Positions 20,615 to 28,937 are shown, numbered from the stretch's first letter. The stretch is DNA of 64,000 bases from Streptococcus ruminicola (GCF_011387195.1 NZ_CP046919.1:1302001-1366000); one strand, 5' to 3'. The notes: generated by a model not told the origin, from the letters alone. Made by a program: numbers and translations.

Positions 20615-21850
20615 ATGATGAATATAATTGATTTATTTAGTGGAGCTGGGGGATTGACCGAAGGCTTTAGAAATTCAAATTTTAATATATTAGGGCATGT
20701 TGAAAAAGATACTTCTGCTTCAAAAACATTAATGTTGAGAGAGGCTTACCATTACTTAAAGAGTCAAAAGAAACTTTTACTATATAAAAGTTTTATGAAT
20801 AGAGAAATCTCCTTAGAGGAATTATTTTTAAAAGTTCCCAAAGAAGTATTGGATAAAACTATCAATTTGGAGATAAATGATCAGAATTTGAGTAATATTT
20901 TTAACTATTTTGATAATTTTTTAGGAAATGTAGATGGTATTATCGGTGGACCTCCCTGTCAAGCTTATTCTACGATTGGTAGGGCGAGAAATGCAGGTAA
21001 GAAAGATTCAGATGGAAGAATTTATTTATATAAGTATTATATTAAATTTTTAAAGAGATATAATCCTAAATTTTTTGTTTTTGAGAATGTAAAAGGATTA
21101 TTGAGTTTTAAAGATTCAACTGGTGAGAAATTACTCCCAAAGATGGAAATGGAATTTTTAGAAGCAGGTTATAGTATAGAGTATAAAATCTTAAATACTA
21201 AAGATTTTGGTGTACCTCAGTCAAGAGAGAGGTTAATTATTTTTGGTGTTCAAAAAAAATATAAAGGAGCTACAAATAATTTTTTTGAACAGCTTGAAGA
21301 GTTAGTTGAACCTGAAGTTAGTGTCCGAAGTGCTTTTAAAGATTTACCTTTTTTAACGTCTGGAGAAGAAAATAATTTTTATTTACCAATTAGTAATGAG
21401 TATATAGTGAAGTACTTTAGACAGGATGATAATCTTCCGCTAACTCAAAATATTTCTAGGAAGAATAATAGTAATGACTTGAAAATTTATCACTTAGTTG
21501 CAAAAGCAAAGAGTAGAGGTAAGAATCTCAAGTATGATGAACTAGATACAACTTTACAAACTCACCGACACACAGATAAATTCTTGGATAGATTCAAGGC
21601 ACTTTCTTGGGATTCCCCTTCTCATACTATAGTTGCACATATAGCAAAGGATGGTCATCATTATATACATCCTGATATAAAGCAAAATCGTTCGATTACT
21701 GTTAGAGAAGCTGCACGCTTGCAAGGGTTCCCTGATAACTACTATTTTTTAGATTCACGGACAAGTGCATTTACACAAATAGGTAATGCTGTACCACCTA
21801 TATTTAGCAGAAAAATAGCAGAAGCTATTGTAAACTTAGGAGATTTCTAA
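20615..21850 (+). CDS. DNA (cytosine-5-)-methyltransferase
   Basis: 411 residues with all core motifs of m5C methyltransferases: I (DLFSGAGGLTEGF, 6-18), IV with catalytic Cys115 (GGPPCQAYS), VI (FVFENVKG, ENV at 157-159), VIII (QSRERLIIFG, 202-211), IX (TVREAARLQGFP) and X (QIGNAVPP). The 211-365 stretch is the target-recognition region. An extra helical insert of about 60 residues separates motifs I and IV. ATG 20615 or 20618 follows AAGGTG; a TTGACA at 20569 with TATCCT 18 nt on is a possible promoter. The DNA is visibly more AT-rich than valS. Convergent with the GHKL ATPase gene; no classical restriction nuclease adjoins it. Confidence 0.95.
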   Translation: MMNIIDLFSGAGGLTEGFRNSNFNILGHVEKDTSASKTLMLREAYHYLKSQKKLLLYKSFMNREISLEELFLKVPKEVLDKTINLEINDQNLSNIFNYFDNFLGNVDGIIGGPPCQAYSTIGRARNAGKKDSDGRIYLYKYYIKFLKRYNPKFFVFENVKGLLSFKDSTGEKLLPKMEMEFLEAGYSIEYKILNTKDFGVPQSRERLIIFGVQKKYKGATNNFFEQLEELVEPEVSVRSAFKDLPFLTSGEENNFYLPISNEYIVKYFRQDDNLPLTQNISRKNNSNDLKIYHLVAKAKSRGKNLKYDELDTTLQTHRHTDKFLDRFKALSWDSPSHTIVAHIAKDGHHYIHPDIKQNRSITVREAARLQGFPDNYYFLDSRTSAFTQIGNAVPPIFSRKIAEAIVNLGDF

Positions 21851-21888
21851 CTAAAAATGGTCAACAATCTAGTTGACCATTTTTAGTT
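21849..21888. terminator. Bidirectional terminator between the methyltransferase and the GHKL ATPase
   Basis: A perfect 17-bp stem (AACTAAAAATGGTCAAC / GTTGACCATTTTTAGTT) with loop AATCTA. It spans the stop-codon ends of both convergent genes. Confidence 0.93.
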
Positions 21889-23670
21889 ATTCATATCATC
21901 AAATGCATACATAAGTTGAGGGGAAACACAATTCCAAATTATTTTTAATGTATCAAATTGAGGAAAATTTTCTGCATCATGCATTAATAAATCTAGGTGT
22001 TTATTAACTTTATTATTTTCAAATTCATCAATTAAGCTACTCACTCTACGATTAGTAATTTTACCATGTTTTGATAATAGTTGTACCATTATCTTGTATT
22101 TAATTGCGAAAGCAAGAGTATCAATTTCGCTTTCGTTTTTGGGAAGTTTACAATTATAATTTTTTTCTTTAATTATGTCAGTAGCCTCTTGAAAATTTTT
22201 TCTAAGGTATATTGTTGTGGTGCTTTCAATCATTGCTCGTAGTAATAAACCTTGAGTTAGTATGAAACGATTAACTTCTTTTTCTTCAGCAGCCTCTATC
22301 ATTTCTTCTCGTAACATTTGTATCTTAGTGCCAACATAACTAGGAACATTGAAGTTCTTAGGAATCAATTCTTTGTAGACACTATGATCTTTTTTATAGG
22401 ATTGGGTTGACTTCGTTACAGTGTCAAGAATTTTTTGTTTGTCGGAATCAGAGATAGTAATATTGTCATCTTCTAATTTTTTACTGATATTATTTATGAC
22501 TTTAGAATCTTCAACTGAAAGGTTTGTTTGTAGAATAATGTGATTTCTTTTGATGGTATTTTCAGCTTTAACGTCTCTAGCTTTTTTACGTTTTTGCTTC
22601 CATTCACGTTGAATAATACCAATCAACTTGTTGAGATTACTTTTGATATTTAATAATTCTTCATCGGCTTCCCAGCGAATAGATTGTCTATCTGTTGAAA
22701 TAAAGTCTTTAAAATTATCATCATCTAAGTAGTCTATATTGAAATATCCAACAGCATATGTATAGAAATAGTCGTTTGATCGATTATCAAACTGCGTAGT
22801 AGATTGTTCGCTAGCCAGTTTTCCCCTCGATAAAACCGAAAAACCTTGTTTATTAGCTGCTAAAGGAGTTTTCTTGGTAAAGACAACCCCTGTAATACCA
22901 TAATTTTTTAGTACTTGGATAACATTTCTTGATTGATTACTTTCTATATTTGTAAAATCTTCAGGAAAATTAAAAGTAAATTCAGTTTCCTCTTTTTTAG
23001 GTTGAATACTTTTTATAAATGCTTTTTCATCTAGTTCAAAAGTAGTTCCATCGTTAGATGTTAGAGTGACTAAAAAATTTTCACGAGAATATTTATTAAA
23101 ACGCTTTGAGAGACTATCATATAGGGTATCCAATCTTGTTATGCTTTTTAATGTTATATCTTTAATTGTTATTTTAGTACCATTCTTTTCTGAAGTATCA
23201 AAATTATATAGAAGAGTTTTTGGGTGATATGTAGCTTCAGAAGAATTTTGAATTTTTTTATAGTTTAACTCGAAAGAATTTCGCTTACCATTCTGTATGC
23301 TATCGATTATAATTGTATCAGCAATACCAAATAAGGCTAATTTTCCTAATCCTTTTTTTCCAGTTACTTTTCTTCCTAATTTTGAGAGTCCATATTCTTT
23401 TGTTTCTTTATTTTCAACATCCGACAATCTTCTATTGCGGGCAATGGTTAGGAAATTTTCGTTTAATTCTTTTGCAGACATACCATTACCATCATCAGAT
23501 ACGACAATAATCTTTTTTTTATAGTCGATTGAAATTTGAACATTATGACTATCAGCATCCCAAGAATTACTAATCAGTTCGGCAATTGCTTGTGGAAGCT
23601 GTTTATATAGACCAATACCAAGATGTTGGATAGTTGCTGCATGATAATTCAATGAAAATTCTTCTGACAT
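21883..23670 (-). CDS. GHKL (MutL/MORC/Hsp90-type) ATPase, probable partner of the methyltransferase
   Basis: 595 residues. The N-terminal ATPase has the Bergerat-fold boxes: ELISNSWDADSHNV (31-44; Glu31, Asn35), VSDDGNGMS (57-65) and GKKGLGKLALFGIAD (104-118). A transducer region reaches to about 350. Residues about 350-430 are charged and helical. The C-terminus (about 430-595) is an unrecognised helical domain (FILTQGLLLRAMIESTTTIY). No PD-(D/E)XK, HNH or GIY-YIG nuclease motif is obvious. GHKL ATPases next to DNA methylases are known from restriction-like systems, so an ATP-driven defence role is plausible but not shown. The start ATG 23670 follows TAGGAGTG; a minus-strand extended -10 (TGA-TATACT) lies near 23700. 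Confidence 0.85.
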   Translation of the reverse strand: MSEEFSLNYHAATIQHLGIGLYKQLPQAIAELISNSWDADSHNVQISIDYKKKIIVVSDDGNGMSAKELNENFLTIARNRRLSDVENKETKEYGLSKLGRKVTGKKGLGKLALFGIADTIIIDSIQNGKRNSFELNYKKIQNSSEATYHPKTLLYNFDTSEKNGTKITIKDITLKSITRLDTLYDSLSKRFNKYSRENFLVTLTSNDGTTFELDEKAFIKSIQPKKEETEFTFNFPEDFTNIESNQSRNVIQVLKNYGITGVVFTKKTPLAANKQGFSVLSRGKLASEQSTTQFDNRSNDYFYTYAVGYFNIDYLDDDNFKDFISTDRQSIRWEADEELLNIKSNLNKLIGIIQREWKQKRKKARDVKAENTIKRNHIILQTNLSVEDSKVINNISKKLEDDNITISDSDKQKILDTVTKSTQSYKKDHSVYKELIPKNFNVPSYVGTKIQMLREEMIEAAEEKEVNRFILTQGLLLRAMIESTTTIYLRKNFQEATDIIKEKNYNCKLPKNESEIDTLAFAIKYKIMVQLLSKHGKITNRRVSSLIDEFENNKVNKHLDLLMHDAENFPQFDTLKIIWNCVSPQLMYAFDDMNN

Positions 23671-23779
23671 ATAACACTCCTAGATTTTATGTTAAACTTA
23701 GTATATCATAAATATTTTACAGAATTACAGTCGATCCATGTTTTTTATATATTATTGTAAAATTGCAAAAGGAGTCCCT

Positions 23780-24226
23780 ATGTCATTTGAATCAGATATT
23801 TTTAGAAAGAAGCGTGTGGTGTTTGAGTGCTTGGTGGTGTTTGGATTTGAGAAAAATCAGGCTGGTTATGACTACGCGGAGCTGATTTTGAATGGCGATT
23901 TTGAGGTGCGAGTTCATGTTTCACTGGATGGTCAGGTGTCAGCAAGGGTGATTGATACCGATTTAAATGAAGAGTATCTTGCTCTTCATGTGGCTGGTTC
24001 GAGTGGCAGTTTTATTGGGAAGGTTCGTGAAGCTTATCAAGAGGTTCTTGAAAGAGTGGCTGAAGCTTGCTTTGAAGCTCTGCCATTTCTCAATCCACAA
24101 ACCAATCGTCTCGCACACTACTTGCAAGCGACATATGGCGACATGTATGACCATCCTTTTGAAAAATATCCTGAGTTTTCGTCTTACCGTTACTCGAAGA
24201 ATCATAAGTGGTATGCGTTGATATGA
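23780..24226 (+). pseudogene. Truncated copy of the YjbR-EVE gene
   Basis: 148 codons from ATG 23780 (RBS AAAAGGAG). They match the first ~146 residues of the intact protein at 27751-28836 closely (for instance EAYQEVLERVAEACFEALPF in both). The match stops at KWY, and the frame closes after two or three junction codons. The remaining YjbR signature and the whole EVE domain are missing. The break abuts the duplicated valS end, so truncation and duplication arose in the same recombination. It might still be translated as an N-terminal fragment. Confidence 0.85.
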
Positions 24227-24228
24227 TA

Positions 24229-24375
24229 GTCGCACGCAAACTTGGCAACGAAAAGTTCGTCGCTAACGCTAAACCAGAAGTTGTCCAAAAAGAACGTGAC
24301 AAACAAGTTGACTACCAAGCTAAATACGACGCAACAGTCGCTCGTATCGAAGATATGAAAAAATTGGTGAAATAA
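24229..24375 (+). pseudogene. Duplicated 3' end of valS
   Basis: 147 bp aligned without gaps to valS 20365-20511. I count six differences, all third-position and synonymous, five of them in the first 27 bp. It encodes the last 48 residues and stop of ValRS. It is an allele from a functional valS of a related strain, left without its front part. No promoter or start serves it. Confidence 0.93.
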
Positions 24376-24503
24376 GTTTAAGGTTTCTGCAAGGATTCGT
24401 TAAGATTGCCTTAAGTGAGGAAATCTATACTATAAACAATCCTAGTTAACTTTCTTTTTCACAGATAACTACAAACAACCTAAATCCACAATAGTTATCA
24501 AAA

Positions 24504-24538
24504 ATAGCCCCACTTCAAAAAATGAAGTGGGGTTTTTG
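24504..24538. terminator. Terminator downstream of the HTH gene
   Basis: CCCCACTTC / GAAGTGGGG around AAAAAAT, with T runs usable in both directions. The 24376-24503 stretch holds a TATACT-like box but no gene. Confidence 0.85.
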
Positions 24539-24550
24539 GTATGTTAACCA

Positions 24551-24757
24551 TTAAAAGTAAAACAGGTCTTCGAATTTTTTATCTAGAGCGATGCATAAAA
24601 GTAGAGCTAATTTGGCTGTTGGACTAAATTGTCTCGTTTCAATTGAGCTTATGGTATTTCTAGAAACCCCAACTAGTTTTGCAAGAGCTGCTTGTGATAA
24701 ATGTTGTTCTAATCGAGCCTGTTTAAGATTGTTTTTTAATTCAAGTTTATTAGTCAT
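24551..24757 (-). CDS. Small XRE-family (Cro/CI-type) transcriptional regulator
   Basis: 68 residues consisting almost only of a helix-turn-helix domain: LKQARLEQHLSQAALAKLVG and SRNTISSIETRQFSP, then LLLCIALDKKFEDLFYF. This is the compact YgzD/Xre-like type common in Firmicutes that usually controls its own operon. It starts 3 nt after the membrane-protein stop, so the two are co-transcribed. Confidence 0.88.
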   Translation of the reverse strand: MTNKLELKNNLKQARLEQHLSQAALAKLVGVSRNTISSIETRQFSPTAKLALLLCIALDKKFEDLFYF

Positions 24758-24760
24758 TTG

Positions 24761-25066
24761 TTAATATCCTATAAAGAAATAAATTGTAGAAATCAGTGCA
24801 ATAATAAACATAACAATCGCAAAAAATAAATCTTGTTTATCCTTTAGTTTAGCATAACGATAAGCTAATGTTGTACCGACGGAAGCAGAAACTGTAGCTG
24901 TTAAATCAGCTATAGGAAATCCATGAAGAGATTTAAAGAAGCTAAACAGGCCAGCCACAATAACCATAACCAGATATGACCACGTCATTGATTTATCTTT
25001 GATATGTAACTCCATTTCATCTCTTTTTTCGCTTTGAGCCATTTTTAAAATATCTTCCTTATTCAT
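24761..25066 (-). CDS. Small membrane protein, partner of the XRE regulator
   Basis: 101 residues. A charged, cytosolic N-terminus of about 28 residues precedes three hydrophobic segments (about 29-46, 52-70, 80-100). It resembles DUF6442-type proteins found with XRE regulators; this family label is tentative. The start has a strong GGAGGAC. A membrane protein plus tiny HTH repressor often forms a sensor-regulator pair, but no signal is known here. Confidence 0.7.
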   Translation of the reverse strand: MNKEDILKMAQSEKRDEMELHIKDKSMTWSYLVMVIVAGLFSFFKSLHGFPIADLTATVSASVGTTLAYRYAKLKDKQDLFFAIVMFIIALISTIYFFIGY

Positions 25067-25224
25067 AAGTGAGTCCTCCTGCCAAGTTTTGTTGTCATAA
25101 TAATTATAAAATTGCCAAGAAAACTTGTCAAATGATAACTAGTTTGTGAATTGACTATTGCTTATTTTAAAAGTGAATTTTTCTTTTGTAGTATAATAAA
25201 GGAAAAAGGGATAAGAGGGGTATT

Positions 25225-25788
25225 ATGACTCAGGTTACCAAACGGGCTTTAGAAGATTCTTTGAAGCATTTGTTGTTAAAAAAGCCACTCACTAAGATTA
25301 CTATTAAAGATATCGCAGAGGATTGTGGGATTAATCGCATGACTTTTTATTATCATTTCAAGGATATTTATGATTTGGTGGAGTGGTCTTGTGTTGAGGA
25401 TGCTCAAAAAGCTTTGGGCGAGAATAGGCACTATGATAGCTGGGAAAATGGGCTTCTTGATATTTTTAAGGCAGTTAAAGAGAATAAGCCATTTATTATG
25501 AATGTCTATCATTCTGTTAGTCGAGAACAAATTGAATGTTACCTTTATCAGTTAACTTATCAATTAATGCTTGATGTTGTTGAAGAAAAAGCTGTCGGGT
25601 TAATGGTAAGTGATAAGCAAAAAGAATTTATTGCTGATTTTTACAAGTATGCTTTGGTTGGATTAATGTTAGATTGGATAAAAAATGATATGAAAGAAAA
25701 GCCAGAAGATATCGTTGAACGGCTAGCTATTCTGGTTCATGGCAATATTGTGTCAGCTTTAAATCACTATCATCAAAAAAATAATTAA
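25225..25788 (+). CDS. TetR-family regulator, probable controller of the oleate hydratase gene
   Basis: 187 residues. The N-terminal HTH (TKITIKDIAEDCGINRMTFYYHFKD split around residues 20-46) is typical TetR/AcrR. The C-terminus is the ligand domain of the DhaS-like subgroup. A TATAAT at about 25191 precedes the GAGGGG-type ribosome site. It lies directly upstream of, and on the same strand as, the fatty acid hydratase gene. It therefore probably senses a fatty acid or acyl-CoA (inference from position). Confidence 0.87.
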   Translation: MTQVTKRALEDSLKHLLLKKPLTKITIKDIAEDCGINRMTFYYHFKDIYDLVEWSCVEDAQKALGENRHYDSWENGLLDIFKAVKENKPFIMNVYHSVSREQIECYLYQLTYQLMLDVVEEKAVGLMVSDKQKEFIADFYKYALVGLMLDWIKNDMKEKPEDIVERLAILVHGNIVSALNHYHQKNN

Positions 25789-25790
25789 TC

Positions 25791-25832
25791 AAAAGACTTT
25801 AAATGATAAAAAATTTATCATTTGGTCTTTTT
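25791..25832 (+). terminator. tetR terminator containing a perfect dyad
   Basis: AAATGATAAA-AAA-TTTATCATTT (25801-25823), flanked by AAAGAC / GGTCTTT and a T run. The AAATGATAA half also occurs upstream of tetR at 25130-25138, so the dyad could double as a TetR operator. Confidence 0.75.
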
Positions 25833-25838
25833 TGTTTA

Positions 25839-25868
25839 TTGAAGTAAAATCTTTGAATTATCTATAAT
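25839..25868 (+). promoter_or_regulatory. Promoter of the oleate hydratase gene
   Basis: TTGAAG (25839-25844), 18 nt, perfect TATAAT (25863-25868). It abuts the dyad at 25801-25823. Confidence 0.7.
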
Positions 25869-25899
25869 GAAGGTAACAAAAAAGATGGAGGTTCTCGAT

Positions 25900-27678
25900 A
25901 TGTATTATTCAAGTGGTAATTATGAAGCATTTGCCCGTCCGTTGAAGCCAGAAGGTGTCGATCACAAATCAGCCTATATTGTAGGTGCTGGTTTGGCAGC
26001 TTTGTCTGCAGCATGCTTTTTAGTGAGAGATGCTCAAATGCCTGGTAAAAATATCCATATTCTTGAAAAAGAGCCCATTTCTGGTGGTGCTTGTGATGGT
26101 TACCAATATAGTGACATTGGTTATGTCATGCGTGGTGGTCGTGAAATGGATAATCACTTCGAGTGTATGTGGGAATTATTCCGTTCGATTCCTTCAATTG
26201 AGACAGAAGGTGTTAGTGTCTTAGATGAATTTTATTGGTTAAACAAAGCAGATCCAAATTATTCTCTTTGTCGAGCGACTGAAAAGCAAGGTCAAGATGC
26301 TCATACGGATAAAAAATTTGGATTGTCTGATAAAGCAGCTCTTGAAATTATGAAACTTTATTTTACGCCAGATGAAGAATTGTATAACAGAAGAATTGAT
26401 GAATTCTTTGATGATGAAGTGTTTGGATCAAATTTTTGGCTATACTGGCGAACAATGTTTGCTTTTGAAAATTGGCATTCAGCCTTAGAAATGAAACGTT
26501 ACCTTAAACGCTATATTAACCATATTAGTGGTTTACCAGATTTTACTGCTTTGCGTTTCACACGCTATAATCAATACGAATCAATGATTTTGCCAATGGT
26601 AAAATACCTAGAATCATTTGGAGTTGTTTTCCATTACAACACAAAGGTGATTAACGTCGAATTTGATTGTCAAAAGGATAAAAAAGTTGCTAAACGGCTT
26701 GATATTCTTTCTGATGCTGAAAAAAGTAGTATTGATTTGACTGAAAATGATTTTGTGTTTATCACAAATGGTGGTTGTGTTGAAAATTCAAGTTATGGTA
26801 GTCAAGATAAGCCAGCTTGCTTTAATAAAGACATCAAAGAAGGAAATGGCTGGGATATGTGGCGAAAAATTGCGGATCAAGATGAGTCATTTGGTCATCC
26901 GGATAAGTTTTGTTCGTCACCTGAAAAATCAAATTGGATGAGCGCGACCGTGACTACCTTGGATGATAAGATTCCAACATTTATTCAAAAAATCTGTAAA
27001 CGTGATCCGTTTTCTGGCAACATTGTGACTGGGGGGATTGTTTCGGTAAAAGATTCAAATTGGCTTTTGAGTTGGACTGTTAACCGACAACCACAATTTA
27101 GAAATCAACCTAAAAATGAGTTAACTGTCTGGGTTTATGCGCTTTTTACTGATAGGGAAGGAAATTATATTAAAAAGCCAATGCGTGATTGTACAGGACA
27201 AGAGATTTGTGCAGAGTGGCTCTATCATTTAGGAGTTCCAGTTGAGGACATTGACAAGTTAGCTGCAAATAGTGCAAAGACCGTTCCATGTATGATGCCT
27301 TACATTACAGCTTTCTTTATGCCACGCGAAAAAGGTGATCGTCCTGATGTTGTTCCAGATGGCGCTATTAATTTTGCTTTCTTAGGTCAATTTGCTGAGA
27401 CAGAACGCGATACTATTTTTACGACAGAGTATTCTATCCGAACTGCCATGGAAGCCGTTTATACTTTGTTTAATGTTGATCGAGCAGTCCCAGAAGTTTG
27501 GGCAAGTACTTATGATATTCGTGATCTTTTACATGCGACAGTTGCTCTAAGGGATGGAAAACCAATTACTGAGATGAACTTAAATTTTGTTGAAAAATTT
27601 ATCTTAAAACAATTCTTACGAAAAGTTGAAGGAACAGACATTGAAAAACTTTTACGAGATTATCACTTGATTAAATAA
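25900..27678 (+). CDS. ohyA: Oleate hydratase (67-kDa myosin-cross-reactive antigen)
   Basis: 592 residues from ATG 25900, preferred over ATG 25867 because GGAGG lies at 25887 and family members start MYYSSGNYEAFARP. N-terminal FAD site IVGAGLAALSAACFLV near 30 and the family run DGYQYSDIGYVMRGGREMDN near 75. The enzyme adds water to the cis-9 double bond of oleate or linoleate, making 10-hydroxy acids and detoxifying host unsaturated fatty acids. It acts at the inner membrane face. Monocistronic with its own terminator, and likely regulated by the adjacent TetR protein. Confidence 0.96.
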   Translation: MYYSSGNYEAFARPLKPEGVDHKSAYIVGAGLAALSAACFLVRDAQMPGKNIHILEKEPISGGACDGYQYSDIGYVMRGGREMDNHFECMWELFRSIPSIETEGVSVLDEFYWLNKADPNYSLCRATEKQGQDAHTDKKFGLSDKAALEIMKLYFTPDEELYNRRIDEFFDDEVFGSNFWLYWRTMFAFENWHSALEMKRYLKRYINHISGLPDFTALRFTRYNQYESMILPMVKYLESFGVVFHYNTKVINVEFDCQKDKKVAKRLDILSDAEKSSIDLTENDFVFITNGGCVENSSYGSQDKPACFNKDIKEGNGWDMWRKIADQDESFGHPDKFCSSPEKSNWMSATVTTLDDKIPTFIQKICKRDPFSGNIVTGGIVSVKDSNWLLSWTVNRQPQFRNQPKNELTVWVYALFTDREGNYIKKPMRDCTGQEICAEWLYHLGVPVEDIDKLAANSAKTVPCMMPYITAFFMPREKGDRPDVVPDGAINFAFLGQFAETERDTIFTTEYSIRTAMEAVYTLFNVDRAVPEVWASTYDIRDLLHATVALRDGKPITEMNLNFVEKFILKQFLRKVEGTDIEKLLRDYHLIK

Positions 27679-27681
27679 TGA

Positions 27682-27719
27682 AAAGAAAGGGCTGGAAAAT
27701 GTTATTCCAGTCTTTTTTT
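27682..27719 (+). terminator. ohyA terminator
   Basis: AAAGGGCTGGAA pairs with TTCCAGTCTTTTT around a loop of about seven bases. Confidence 0.85.
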
Positions 27720-27750
27720 GCTATACTTATGCTAAATGAAAGGAGCTTCT

Positions 27751-28836
27751 ATGTCAGTTGAGTCGGATTTTTTTGCTAAGAAGCGGGTGGTCTTTGAGCG
27801 CTTGGTGGCGTTTGGATTTGAGAAATCTGAGGCTGGTTATGACTATACGAAGTTGATTTTGAATGGTGATTTTGAGGTTCAGCTTCATATTTCAGCAGAC
27901 GGTCAGGTCAGTGGCAAAGTGATGGACACAGACCTAGGAGAAGAGTATTTGGCGCTTCATGTGCCAGCAGCGAGTGGGAATTTTGTCGGACAAGTCAGAG
28001 AAGCTTATCAAGAGGTTCTTGAAAGAGTGGCTGAGGCTTGCTTTGAAGCTCTGCCATTTGCTAGTGACCAAATGAATCGTCTTGCAAATCACCTAAAGGC
28101 AACTTATGGCGATGATTTTGACCATCCTTTTGAAAAATATCCTGAGTTCTCTTCTTTTCGCTATCCTAAAAATCAGAAGTGGTATGGTCTTGTGATGACG
28201 CTTGCGCGTGGCAAATTAGACCTTGGTGAGGAGCAGTGGTCGCAAGAAGCGCTGGATGACAAAGTTGAAATAATCAATATTAAGGTTGAACAAGCTAAGT
28301 TGCCTGAATTGATTGAAATCACGGGCGTTTATCCGTCTTACCACATGAATAAGAAGTCTTGGGTGAGTGTGGTTTTAGATGAGACAGTTCCTGATGAGCT
28401 CCTTTTTTCTTTGGTGGATAATAGCAGAGCTTTGGTAGCTGGAAAGGCCTTGGGGAGCAGTAGTGGTCCAGATTATTGGTTAATTCCAGCCAACCCCAAG
28501 TATTATGATATTGATGCTGAATTTGCAGCAAAGAAGGTTATTTTATGGACACAAAAAGCAAGCATTAAAAAAGGTGATTTTGTGGCGATTTACATGACAG
28601 CACCGACTAAGGCAGTGCGGTATTTTTGCCAAGTCTTAGAAGCTGATTTGCCAAATGATGCTTATCGAGATGATACTTCTATTAAGAAACTAATGAAAAT
28701 TGAATTGCTTTATACTTTCTCAGATGAGCAAGTGACTTTTGAAACGTTAAAAAGTTATGGCGTCAAAGCCGTTCGTGGTCCACGTCGTATGACAAAAGAA
28801 TTAATTGAAAAAATCGATTCACTCAGGAAAGAATAA
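27751..28836 (+). CDS. MmcQ/YjbR-like protein with a C-terminal EVE-like domain
   Basis: 361 residues from ATG 27751 (RBS AAAGGAGC; an in-frame ATG at 27736 lies before the ribosome site). N-terminal ~145 residues are of unknown fold. Residues about 150-225 contain the YjbR signature YPSYHMNKKSWVSV. Residues about 235-335 (DYWLIPANPKYYDID, AAKKVILWTQK, KKGDFVAIYM) resemble EVE domains, which bind modified bases such as 5-methylcytosine. A copy truncated before the YjbR signature lies at 23780. The coexistence with a 5mC methyltransferase nearby is suggestive. Function unproven. Confidence 0.75.
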   Translation: MSVESDFFAKKRVVFERLVAFGFEKSEAGYDYTKLILNGDFEVQLHISADGQVSGKVMDTDLGEEYLALHVPAASGNFVGQVREAYQEVLERVAEACFEALPFASDQMNRLANHLKATYGDDFDHPFEKYPEFSSFRYPKNQKWYGLVMTLARGKLDLGEEQWSQEALDDKVEIINIKVEQAKLPELIEITGVYPSYHMNKKSWVSVVLDETVPDELLFSLVDNSRALVAGKALGSSSGPDYWLIPANPKYYDIDAEFAAKKVILWTQKASIKKGDFVAIYMTAPTKAVRYFCQVLEADLPNDAYRDDTSIKKLMKIELLYTFSDEQVTFETLKSYGVKAVRGPRRMTKELIEKIDSLRKE

Positions 28837-28838
28837 AG

Positions 28839-28866
28839 TAACCGTGCTAGTAGGTGCGGTTTTTTG
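28839..28866 (+). terminator. Weak terminator after the YjbR-EVE gene
   Basis: AACCG...CGGTT stem with an internal mismatch and a run of six T. Confidence 0.55.
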
Positions 28867-28886
28867 AAAATAAAATTGAAAGAATA

Positions 28887-28915
28887 TTGCAAAAATAGTT
28901 TTTGAAGAGTATACT
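28887..28915 (+). promoter_or_regulatory. Promoter of the MFS gene
   Basis: TTGCAA (28887-28892), 17 nt, TATACT (28910-28915). Confidence 0.75.
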
Positions 28916-28937
28916 ATCTAACAATCGGGAGGTGCTT

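Noticed and set aside
21883..23670. GHKL ATPase as MutL, Hsp90 or a sensor kinase
   Set aside because: It lacks the MutL endonuclease/dimerisation motifs, the Hsp90 middle-domain sequence and any phospho-acceptor His domain; context favours a MORC-like protein.
20512..24376. Site-specific integrative element at the valS 3' end
   Set aside because: The direct repeat pattern fits, but no integrase, excisionase or mobilisation gene is present; recombination between alleles explains the repeat better.
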